Shown in pieces: positions 54,134 to 64,000 of a DNA stretch of 64,000 nt (position 1 is its first letter; every line of letters starts with the position of its first letter). The position numbers and the translations under genes were made by a program. This stretch comes from Endomychus coccineus (taxonomy: Eukaryota; Arthropoda; Insecta; Coleoptera; Endomychidae). Below the pieces are notes generated by a model. That model saw only the letters and a program-made list of their open reading frames with translations. It had not been told where the DNA came from and made no database searches. The DNA lies in the NCBI GenBank assembly GCA_958510875.1, contig OY294068.1, positions 32,840,297 to 32,904,296 on the forward strand, read 5' to 3'.

Positions 54134-54537
54134 ATATGACCTATAGGAATGGCGCAATGCAATTGTATCCACAAATTTCTTTGTAATATTTGTTTGAAGA
54201 AGCTACGGTATTAACGAAACTATAGTTATATTCATTTATTAGATTAGTGGAAATCAAACTTTTAATACTTATTTTATTTAAATCATTCCTTAATCGCTTG
54301 GGAATAATAGGTCAAATAGCAACGAATATTTGAGAACTCTGTGGTTCCTATTTTGAACAGACTGATAATAAAGCTAAAGCACTAGAAATTATAAATAGGT
54401 TCAAAGATTACAATGAAGAATAAGCATTCTGTGATCACAACTTCTGTGTTAAGATATTATAAAACAACTAAATAAGACATCTGAATGAAAGTAGGAAAAT
54501 AAAGGACACTGATTTGAATTGAATTTCTAGTACCACA

Positions 54538-55276
54538 ATGTCGGGAGTTCCCGTTTTAGGTTTGGTTTCTCATACTCGTAAAGTACAGAGTTTATATAAA
54601 AGAGCGTTGCGGAACCTAGAAGCTTATTATGATAGAAGGTTAGTAGACTTCCAAGTCAATAATAAACATTTGCTTACATAACTTATTTGTAGGGAAGTGT
54701 ACAGATATTATGCAGTTTTAATGAGACAACGATTCGATACAAATAGAAATGTAAAAGACATGCGAATTTCCAAGAGGTTAATCGAGAATGGTGAAGATGA
54801 ATTATTCAAGAATCGGCATTGGCAACCAAGAAAATGTAAGTTAATAATCAACTACTTTCATTTAATTAGTACAACAGGAATCAAATAAACTTGTCAATTA
54901 TTTTTATTCGAAGCTCATCTCTATGCCTGTCATGGTCCAGAATTTGAGATAGAAATATTTAAATTTTTTCTTTTTGGGTTTGGATAAGTGCTCTTACCAC
55001 TGCGGTCTAGTTGTCCTAAAAGTTGTGATGGCAGCTACACATTTATTCTCTTTTCATTGAAATATGAACAATAATTTTTTTCTAGTCCCGGACTCTCCTG
55101 GTGGTGTGGCATATGCAAGAGAAGTTCCATTGCCCGATTGGATTGTGGACTATTGGGATCCATTAGAAAAAGCCCAGTATCCTGAATACTTTGCGAAACG
55201 TGAGCAACGTAAAAAAGAATATGTTAAATTTTGGGAAAAGAACTATGGGAAATCTACAAGTGGTGCAGGTCATTGA
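54538..55276 (+). CDS. NDUFB9: NADH dehydrogenase (ubiquinone) 1 beta subcomplex subunit 9
   Basis: Accessory subunit of mitochondrial complex I (B22), an LYR-motif protein that binds the acyl carrier protein on the membrane arm (family knowledge). Exons 54538-54638, 54693-54835 and 55086-55276 join in phase (2, then 1) to give 144 residues. The LYR motif appears as SLYKRALRNLE in exon 1. RYYAVLMRQRFDTNRNVKD in exon 2 and FPDSPGGVAYAREVPLPDW, YPEYFAKREQRKKEYVKFWE in exon 3 match the family order. The last exon ends GAGH before TGA; an AATAAA lies about 40 bp downstream. Short phase-conserving introns and an intact frame indicate a working gene. Confidence 0.95.
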
Positions 55277-55701
55277 TTATATACAAAAATCTGTGTAGAA
55301 ACATTTATTGTAAATTTTAATAAATATCAGTATATCCAATCATTTTATTTACATAAAACAGCCAATCCCACAACAAAACAGAGGTTTAAAAATGATTTAC
55401 AAAATACACTCAACGTCACTAAATAATATGGAATTGAATTCCAACATTTATCTATCAAAATAAAATACAATCAAAGACATCTTTCATACAATTGAATTAA
55501 ATTGGTTAGCTTTGAAGATGCAAACATCAGTCGCGTTATAGATTACGTAATGTATGGGTCAGGCTTCATATAATAATAAAAAAGTATTAAAAAAAAACAG
55601 AGAACGGAACGCAGTTATCTGGTTGATAGGGTAATGAGAGGATATATAGCAAGATTCGTAACTCCCACCATGCATTTTCGTTCAAGGGCAAGGCAAATCA
55701 A

Positions 55702-56070
55702 ATGTGTACAAAGAAAGACATCAATCAATCAATAAATAAGCTAGTATACCAAAAGTATATAAAATTTTTAAAGAACGACCTTGCCGCTTGGAGTTTCGAA
55801 ATCGATAAACAAAATGCATTACCAGAGACTTTACCACCTCGGTTAGAACCGCCGATGAATGTTGAAATAGTCACTCCTGATAGGGTATAGACGTATAGAT
55901 ATGTTACAAAATTGCGACATACACTTCATACCCAATTATATGTTACTAATATTATCTTTTTCCTGATACTAACATTCTAGGAAAATGTTTTATACCCGTA
56001 TCAATCAGAAAACCATAAGAAACACCTTGGAGATTATGAGGAATACAAACAAATGCAATCTATACATTGA
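55702..56070 (+). CDS. Small two-exon gene, product unrecognised
   Basis: Exon 55702-55884 and exon 55981-56070 join in phase 0 to a 90-residue basic protein. The intron starts GTATAG and ends TTCTAG, and has a perfect TACTAAC branch-site-like sequence 11 bp before the acceptor, which supports real splicing. The N-terminal half contains LVYQKYIKFLKNDLAAWSFE; the middle is proline-rich (LPETLPPRLEPP); the C-terminus is ENVLYPYQSENHKKHLGDYE. No domain recognised; no signal peptide or membrane segment. It could have a further 5' exon (ATG at 55672 is in another frame). It might also be a 3' remnant of a larger gene. Confidence 0.45.
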
Positions 56071-59000
56071 AATCGATTCTTCATTTCAATTAAAATCTTT
56101 AAAGTACTGTAAATAAGATTGATTAAAGCATGAAGGCAATATAATTCGATGAAATTTGATTAACTATTTAGGTTTGCATTCAATATGATTTGGGGACGCG
56201 ACACTTGATTGTCTTTTATATTGTCATCGTAATCCGGTTGAACGTTATCAAAGCAAATTATTTACTAGACTAGGACGGTCCTTCCACCAGCAAGCAAAAA
56301 AAATATTGATGCACGAAAATTATTGAGCAATACACATAAATAATATTGGTTTATATCTTTTGAATAAAACAAGAGATTAATGTCTTATACATAGGAAATG
56401 AGATCAACAATTTGGAGGTATATTGGTCTACATATGCCGCCAATTCACAATACACCAGTATGCAAATACTACTGTTATCTTGATTGAAATGGTCGTCTCG
56501 TTCGAAGATGCAGACCATGCGAGAGATGAGCACATATTTATCTGTGATGGTGAATCCGAGTACTGTTAGCAAGTATTAAAATTTGAGAGATACCGAATCC
56601 TGTTGAAATATAAATTGCTAACCTAAGAGTAGTTAAAAGTAATAAAATACGTAAACTTTCAAATTTTGAAAAGGGACAAACCAAAAATATCTGGTATATT
56701 GTACAAACTTGAATTTCTAGTAGAAAAGAAAATGATTTGGAAGGCTGATGAAATATATGTCATCATAGATATAAGAGTGACTACTATATTCGTATTTCGC
56801 GATTTCGCGTTATATCAGATTAGATTTAGACCTCAAGAACATGGCCGCCATCCCACAGGAATAGGCTTCACTTTATCATACGCAAATATGTTATATCTGT
56901 TATATTGACTCTCGAGGCAATGGCCTGGATCTAACATTACGAGTCAGATATATTTGGCTTGGACTAGCATAAGTCTGCCTCGAGTAGAAACGATATGAAC
57001 CGCACAAGCGTCAAAAACATGGATTTCAATTGTCGATTTTAACCAGCTAAATTAGTAGCAGTATTGGCGGCTTTTATCGGATTTTAAATTCCCGCAGATT
57101 CTTCGCGAACAAACTATACAGCTAGGTTTTTAATATATTTTTGTGATTTATCATGCAATGATAAATTCTTCAATGAATAACCAAAAACTATGGGAATCTT
57201 GTATTTAAATCAGTAAAGAAATACATAGCACGAATTACACTGTACCATATCACGGATTAGGTATCCTTACAGTGCGACACTATCTAGAAATGAAATACTT
57301 AGTTAAATATGAATAAAAACACGAAAAAAACGAAAACGCACACCAATCACAATCACAATCAAATATGGCGACTATAGCCGTGGCGAAATCAAGAAGTGAA
57401 AAAGATCGACTACGTTGTTGTTATGTATTCAATAGAAACAATGCATTTCGGGCACGCCAAATGAGGTTATTTATACTTGTCGAATCTCGAATACTTCTGC
57501 TCCTCTAGTATAGCGTCAGGCAACTCTCATTGTGTAAATGGAGTGGAGTCGATATACTCTTTTTAAATATTTGATCATATGCTATGGGCATCAATGACCC
57601 TTATTCAAATAAATCTCTCAAGAAGACTAGAGGCAGAGGTCAAACTGGTGGAAGAATTCAAATAGTGGATGCAGGGTAGGCGGAATCTCAGAGTCATTGC
57701 GCAAACAAACGATATTGTACACATTATGGCCGCGCAGTAAACGCGATTGGTTATACCTAGTAAGACGTATTGCAAGCATCGCTGTCTCCAGTTTTCTTGA
57801 AATCACTAGTTCTACAACTTGAAACTCTAAAAGTAACGTCAGTTACTAGCGCCGCTGGATGATTCTGAATCATGTTATCAAAATACTGGTGTTTGTGTAT
57901 CATGCTTCCAATCTATATTGAACCATTATTACTAGAGATTCAATAGGAATATATGAATGATACTATTCTGAAGAGTTGAAGGTACATTTGTGAGGTCTAT
58001 TTCTCAACACAGGATAATGTTATTGACAAATTTTTGATCAGACGAGTTATACTATCATAACTATGAATACTGAATGTCCCATATCTCCTGTCATTTTAGT
58101 AGATGCTTGCTAGACTATGGTCCGAAAACAATATTTTGGACTACACAAAGCTATGGAACGTTATTCATTCGCAACATTAATGTCTATTTTTAATGATTGT
58201 ATTTCATAAATGACTAGAACATGTTCCTTAAAACAACACTTATAATATAAACACAACCATTGCATTAGTGCACAAATAGTTTATAAATGTTAGTGTATAG
58301 GCAAACGTGTAACACAAAAATGTATGTATGAAAATATTTTATTGGTCAGAGTTAGTTATATTATTGAGGCAACAATAATACTGAGCTTTTCAAATTTGAT
58401 ACGATAAAATATATACCACAGAAAAAGGTTTTTTATTTATTATTTAACAGGTACATTATTACAATAGAAAGGAAAAAGTTTCACCTGATTCACACAATAG
58501 CAATAAATGGATTCCCATAACGTTGGCGCAACTTCTCACAGAATTACTGGTTATAATTTTCACTTTATTATCTAAGCAATGCTTTGTGAATTTAATGAGG
58601 TTAACAACTCTAGCATATTCAAAGCACACTTAATTGTCAACCATAAGAAACCAGATTTAGACGCAAGCTTCTGTTCTGATTTATATACCAATTTTTAGGA
58701 TCAAATGTTTGTTAAATATCATTACAATCACAATACAATGACGAATTCTAATGTGATAAATCTGAAGGTGTTATAACAAAATAAAAAATTATACCAGAAA
58801 TTTGTATAGGGAAGTGCCAGATGGGAATTGAACATCTAAACGTAATATAAAGCGTACAGTAATCACTCAATGGGCAGTCACAGATGTACAAGACACATAC
58901 TGTGCTACTGGGCCCAGTATTTCGTCGTAGTTGATCAGCCAATTGCTAGAAAACTAGTGAGCATACTAGAAATTTCAATCTTCACTATATCAGATATCCT

Positions 59001-59360
59001 GGTAGAAAATAAACAGATATGAAAGCATTTTCATTTTTTGCTAGAACAAGTTATTTACTATTTCTATTTTACCCGTTAATTTCCAGTAATAAGTCAACTG
59101 AGTAATCAGGGTAGCCTATTATGTATTGATCGTTTCCTAAATCAAAATTTTATAAATCTACTAACTTTAGAAATCTACTAACACGTTGCAAATTATGGAA
59201 CTACCTTGTAATACCCAAGGTTCGATGGTGATATGATAATTTTCGTATTTCGTAGTGAAAATGTGATTCGTTTAATGTAAGGTTCTGTACTTGTGAAAGT
59301 CTGAACGAGTTTCTAAAGGCATCGTAGAGTAATGAGAAAAGAAATTATGCCCTTGCTTTC
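56071..59360. other. Intergenic region without recognised genes
   Basis: AT-rich. Open frames at 56351-56572, 56666-56908, 57353-57500 and 58748-58942 are short and motif-free. Nothing with clear borders seen. Confidence 0.4.
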
Positions 59361-59368
59361 CAGGTATC

Positions 59369-60842
59369 CAGTGGCGTAGCGAGGGGGCAGAGGGGGACAA
59401 GTGCGGCGCCAGATCCAAGGGGCACCAAATTTGGAAATGTCTAAGTTTATAAAAATCTGCCGGAAAAAATTTCACGGAAAAGAAATTCGATAAAAATTTA
59501 GGGCGCACAGCTGTCTAAACAGCAGGATAACATTCTTCCCGTAACTTCATGTAGCTAATCAAGAGGCATTGGTCATCACTTTCTTCGGCACTATAGAGGC
59601 TTTGTATGTGATCTTCTCTCAGTCAACTTACGGTGGAACTTGCTGAAAAGTGCAGTGAAGAGAACAGTGAAACAGGAATCTCAAATCAGATGAAGTGCTA
59701 GGTATGACGCTATCAGTGTCGTCTTTGAACATCTGGATTCTATTTTGGATCTGCTCGAAAAAATTAGTGAAAATCCAGAATTGACGCCGGAAACTAGAAA
59801 TGAAGCGGGAAGCCTTGCACTCAGAATGCTGACGTTCGAATTTCTCAGCCTTCTCTACTTTTGGGACCAAGTTTTGCGGAGAATTGAACGCGTTCAAAAA
59901 AGACTGGCAAGATCCTGCAATGCTGCCAACGACCTCGACTTTCTTCAACACGACTTAGCACACATTCAAGACGATTTGTATACTGCCGCGATTACAGACG
60001 CGAAACAAAAATGTGACCGATGGGGAATCATCGTCGAACGGAGAAGAAGACGTCGCCGAATGCCTGGAGAGTTAGCTGAAAATGCAGTCCTTTCACCAGA
60101 GGAGGAACACCGTCGCGTTTTGGCAAACGCTATTGATAGGCTCCAGGTTGAGTTCGACAATCGTTTTCAGCGTCTTCGTGATCTGAATAAGAAGTTTGGC
60201 TTCCTCTTGAATGTTCCAGAGTTGATGAGTGGTTCAGATTTCGATTGCGTGGAAAAACAGTGTGAAAGTTGACGGCACTGGCTTATATAACGACATCGTT
60301 GACTGCAGAATGTTACTACGTTCACGGGAAAATGTCATCGATACCCCCATCGAACTATTCCGATTTCTTATACAGTACGGTAAAGATGTTTTTCCGAATG
60401 TAAGAGTTGCGTTACAGATCTTGCTAACTGTCTCCGTATCTATTGCAAATTGTGAGCGGTCCTTCAGCAAGTTAAAGGTCATATTAACTTATCTGCGGGC
60501 ATCAATGGAGCAACAAAGATTGTCGGACTTAGCTCTGTTGAGTATAGAGAAAGAGACTCTCGAATCGATTGATGCATTACGCATAATAGATACGTTTGCA
60601 TCAATGAAAGCGCGTAAAATACATATCTAGATTTATTGTTCAATGTATTTTTTTTTTAATTTTAAAGAAAGGTACTTTTAAAACTATTAAAAACTGTGTT
60701 CCCTTGTTTCTTTCATTAAATATATTTGGCAATGTTGTATACGAAAATAAATATTGTTAAGAATCAAAGGGCTGGAACGTGGGGGGGGGGGGTCAATTAT
60801 GATAGATGCGCCCGAGCGCGCACAATCCTTGCTACGCCTCTG
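59369..60842 (+). mobile_element. hAT element, internally deleted (1474 bp)
   Basis: Terminal repeats CAGTGGCGTAGCGAGG at 59369 and, inverted, CAGAGGCGTAGCAAGG ending at 60842. Flanking 8-mers CAGGTATC (59361-59368) and TAGGCATC (60843-60850) differ by two transitions and fit an aged hAT TSD. Two overlapping frames, 59745-60272 and 60229-60630, hold the C-terminal part of a PRKRIR/ZMYM1-like transposase: RVQKRLARSCNAANDLDFLQ, KCDRWGIIVERRRRRR, then the hAT dimerisation block LLTVSVSIANCERSFSKLKV and LALLSIEKE. N-terminal zinc finger and first catalytic Asp are missing. A run of 12 G lies at 60781-60792 near the right end. Confidence 0.85.
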
Positions 60843-60850
60843 TAGGCATC

Positions 60851-61589
60851 CCCTGGCCTGTTTGAACTCCCAATTGATTTTTGCGATTATTTCATTATAG
60901 CTGGGTGGAGAAGAAAGATTGCAAAAACTTTTTATTTCCTCACTATACATATTGCAATGGCCTTTTCTGAGAATTAATATCTGTTATTTGCAAAAATTTG
61001 CTACTGCCATCAAAATGTTGAGGAAAATGGATGTAACTTTTATGAAAACAGGATGTATTTTTGGTATGTGCTCTACACCAAAACCCATTCATTCAGAATC
61101 CTAAGAAATGACAAGATGAGGTAAGGAAGTATCGTGAAATCAACAATCAAACAGAGGAGTTAATAATCTAATTGATATCACATTTATAAACGATAATTCA
61201 CGACCATGTTCGTCAGTTTTCACTTCTTGGCAATTCTGGGTGTTTGCATCTAGTACACAGTTTGTTTTTCATTCTACTTTATTGTGAATCTATGCTAACA
61301 TGTCAACTATCTCCGAAATATCAACAAATTTCAGAAAAAAATCATTTGAAAGTGAAATTTTGGCTTTGTTTTTGTTCGTTAGTGAAGATGGACAGAATTT
61401 CAAGGCTCTATTATTTATTTCGAAGAGGACGCCATCTTGTTAATTCCGATTTGCCAAATGCCTGTCCGATTTTTCTAGCTTTGGGTAACAAATTGCAAAA
61501 AATAACGGCACTACCATGTTAATAAACTTTTAGGCACATTTGTATGCCCCTATGTTTAAACACACAACTGGATGGTTGGTCAATGATCA
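60851..61589. other. Intergenic sequence between the hAT and TRAPPC12
   Basis: No feature recognised. Open frames 60919-61104 and 61244-61522 have no motif. Confidence 0.4.
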
Positions 61590-64000
61590 CTAACCGTAGA
61601 GTTTTTCTAAAATAGTTGTTGGCACATCTGCCTGATACCTCGAAATCTGTCTCAATAGTGCGAATTTCTTTTTCCTACCTTTTGAAGATTCCATGTCATA
61701 TAGAGTGCACAGATTAAGCAGCAACGATTCATGTAGGGCATGTACAGGATTCAATGAAATAGCCGACTCTAATAAAGCAATCGCATCTTTCAAATGTCCA
61801 CTATACAGAAGGCACACTCCCATATTGTTTAATATCTGAAAACAAAAGGTATCTATGCAGTTAACCTACAATAGTGGAACTGTAGTGGGTATAGGGATCC
61901 GAAATGACATTACCGCCCTCTGGTGTTTTCTACGCCGAAACAACGAATTGTCACAAAAAATATTATTTACATGTCAAGCCAACTGTGCAGATTGCGGGTT
62001 GACTGTAAGCTGAAAATGTTCCTCAATACTTCTTTGATGTTATCAGTCAATCGGTAACTTTTATTTTCTTTATAATAATCAGAATATTAATAATCATATA
62101 TTGATGTTTTTATGTTAACATAACCTCTTACTTGTAGCAATATAATAATGTTGCCATGATATATTTACACTGTCCCCCTTGTCCTGCCTTGCATGAACAT
62201 TTCATGCTTAAAATAGAACCATTATTTTTATTAATTTGGCTTTCTATTTTGTGAGGATCACCTCAAATTAGAAACAAAATCAAGATATACGCATTGCTTT
62301 ATATGTACGTAAACAAATAATGTAACAACTCGTCCGCCATACTGGAATGGTAAAGCAGGTACCTAACCATCATTTCAGATCCCTATGGCAGAATGTTTCT
62401 GAGGAAGTTAATTAAAAACATCTAGGCCAGTTTTCCTGACTTAGAAGGTGATCGAGATATGAATGAAGTTACAAAAAAAATCTCGATTATTCTGAAGAAA
62501 TAAGACATTTATTTTTTTAATTATTGCTATTACCTATTTTAACATTTTACTTGTGATACAGGGCTATTTTGATGAGGATATTTTGACGGCTTACCGATCT
62601 AGATATGAACGAAGTTGGAAAAATAAAAAAAAATATCTCAACCATTCTGAAAAAATAAGACATTCTATTTCCAAAATCTGAAGAAACATCTACTTGATAC
62701 ATGTTAGTTCATAAACTGTTTTGCTAGTTCATCATTCGTTTTTATACGAATTATCACGTAAATTACCGCCTATAGGGATCGTTCCTCCCAACCACCACAC
62801 CGAGCTCTTAAAAAGTACATCCGTACTTCTTAATTTCTAACTTTGTACTACCACCCCACCGCGTATGAGCCTACCACCACTCGGGCAATACCCTTCAACC
62901 CGGGGAATCCCCACTGCCTATTGCCACCGCCCTTTGATAGATGGCAGCAGATCAACTAAATATCAACTAACATACATGAATAGTTGTCAAGGGCTGTGAA
63001 TCTCCCCTTAGATGAGTTACAACAAACTAGTGCCTTCATAATTATATACTGTAAGAAGAATATAATAATCCACTTGATAACTCACCATTATATTTGAAGG
63101 TTCTAAAGCACTTGCTTGTTGGAAACAAGAGAAAGCTTTATCAAATGAATTTTCAGCTACAGCTAAAAGGCCTCGATCTACATATTCCCTAACATCAGGT
63201 TCTCCTCCTTTTACATCTCTGGCCTCAGAGAAACATACCTCTGCACCAGCAATATCACCTATTTGCAAATGTAGTCGACCTAAGGCTGAGAGAAGCATAT
63301 GTCTATGGGCCTCATCTCTGAAACGAATTGTAATGTTAATTTGTTCCAGACACACCTCAATATCAAATTATTTACTTTTCGCATAGTTGTCCCAATATGT
63401 CCATGGCCAGTTCATAATGTTTCAAAGCTATTGAGCAGTTGATTATAGAATGCATTACCCTAGCTTCTCGACCGTTCCACAATCTTAGAGAATCTGTTCT
63501 ATCACTGTCTGATATTTCCATAGGATTTCCATCCTCACATAAACCTTTCTTTAAATTCTGTAGTATCTAGAAATATATCGCCTCAGGTTATGATAATCAT
63601 ATAAAATAGTAGAATACATCATTAGATGTCACAAATATTCAACAGAATAGACTGAATTCAAACAGTATCACAAACAGCTAAGTAAAAATTACCTTTTTCA
63701 CCGTTGATAACATGTTGAAAAGCTTTGTCAGTGAATCTTTACTATTTCCACTATGCATTGGCAACTCAGCAAGAAGTAATCTGAATGAAAATGAAGCTAT
63801 TGAACCAGGTCTGTCGCCATACATTTCAGGATAAAACTGAAACATTTATGTTTATTAACAACAAGGCCTAAAAATGAATGAAGAGGCTTCAATTATTAAC
63901 AATATGTATGCTATCCTATATATTTTACTAGTACTTTTCTAGTTTTCAACATTTATATCCCATATGTCCAATTTTACATTATGGACAGCTGTTTGTTGAA
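61590..64000 (-). CDS. TRAPPC12: Trafficking protein particle complex subunit 12, 5' part off window
   Basis: TRAPPC12 is a TPR subunit of the TRAPP III tethering complex in ER-to-Golgi traffic and autophagy, also known as TRAMM at kinetochores (family knowledge). Four C-terminal coding exons on the minus strand: 63693-63836, 63376-63566, 63086-63317, 61590-61835, all joining in phase (0, 2, 0). Matching blocks: FYPEMYGDRPGSIASFSFRL and LLAELPMHSG, SLRLWNGREARVMHSIINCS, ALGRLHLQIGDIAGAEVCFS, NNMGVCLLYSGHLKDAIALL, and LHESLLLNLCTLYDMESS, the last two being the most diagnostic of TRAPPC12. The C-terminus ends LEKLYG. The helical TPR pattern is visible in exons 3 and 4. N-terminal half lies right of 64000. 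Confidence 0.93.
61836..63085. other. Last intron of TRAPPC12
   Basis: Intron of 1.25 kb. It holds a diverged direct repeat of about 65 bp (62455-62515 and 62596-62660, around GATATGAA(T/C)GAAGTT and AAATAAGACATT) and a GC-richer patch at 62765-62945. No gene seen. Confidence 0.5.

Overview
This is a 64 kb piece of an AT-rich animal nuclear genome, almost certainly an insect. Coding sequence is split by introns with GT..AG borders. A nuclear copy of mitochondrial DNA has the insect gene order cox2-trnK-trnD-atp8-atp6. The transposon mix (mariner, hAT, P-like THAP elements, Penelope-like elements, an I-group LINE) is typical of insects. The cox2 relic reads like a beetle's, but that is only an inference; the species cannot be named from this window.

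Five host genes can be assigned and one more is likely. From left to right: (1) DAZAP2-like, minus strand, from a 16-nt first coding exon at 20458-20473 across a 17.5 kb first intron to exons at 2901-3002, 866-987 and 660-809, with its 3' end off the left edge. (2) NCAPG (condensin subunit Cap-G), plus strand, 22252-48471, reconstructed as 14 exons that all join in phase to give 889 residues. (3) PSMG2 (proteasome assembly chaperone 2), minus strand, a single exon at 52682-53467. (4) NDUFB9 (complex I LYR subunit), plus strand, three exons at 54538-55276. (5) A small unrecognised two-exon gene, plus strand, 55702-56070. (6) TRAPPC12, minus strand, 3' exons at 61590-63836, with the 5' part off the right edge. 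DAZAP2/NCAPG and PSMG2/NDUFB9 are head-to-head pairs. NCAPG and PSMG2 converge. Nothing suggests that the genes share a pathway: they are ordinary housekeeping genes.

Most of the window is mobile DNA sitting in the large introns of DAZAP2 and NCAPG. DAZAP2 intron 1 holds two 1.05 kb P-like elements, a tyrosine-recombinase (crypton-like) relic, a dead mariner split by another P-like element, and a numt of about 1.2 kb. NCAPG introns hold an inverted pair of Penelope-like 3' ends; a Penelope-like element cut by two further insertions; a transposase scrap; a terminal-inverted-repeat (TIR) element carrying a tandem array of about 153 bp units; a 4.9 kb hAT whose BED finger is split by a 2.7 kb palindromic insert; an I-group LINE; another P-like element; and a 1.1 kb TIR element. 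Most insertions have exact target-site duplications (TSDs), so ends and some relative ages can be read directly.

The least ordinary signals are: a modular group of P-like elements in which one internal core sits inside three different pairs of TIRs; a satellite-bearing element with 9-bp TSDs that landed exactly on the end of an older hAT; the palindromic PIN-like/Cys-rich gene insert inside that hAT; and members of one THAP-element family lying between the genes of both divergent pairs.
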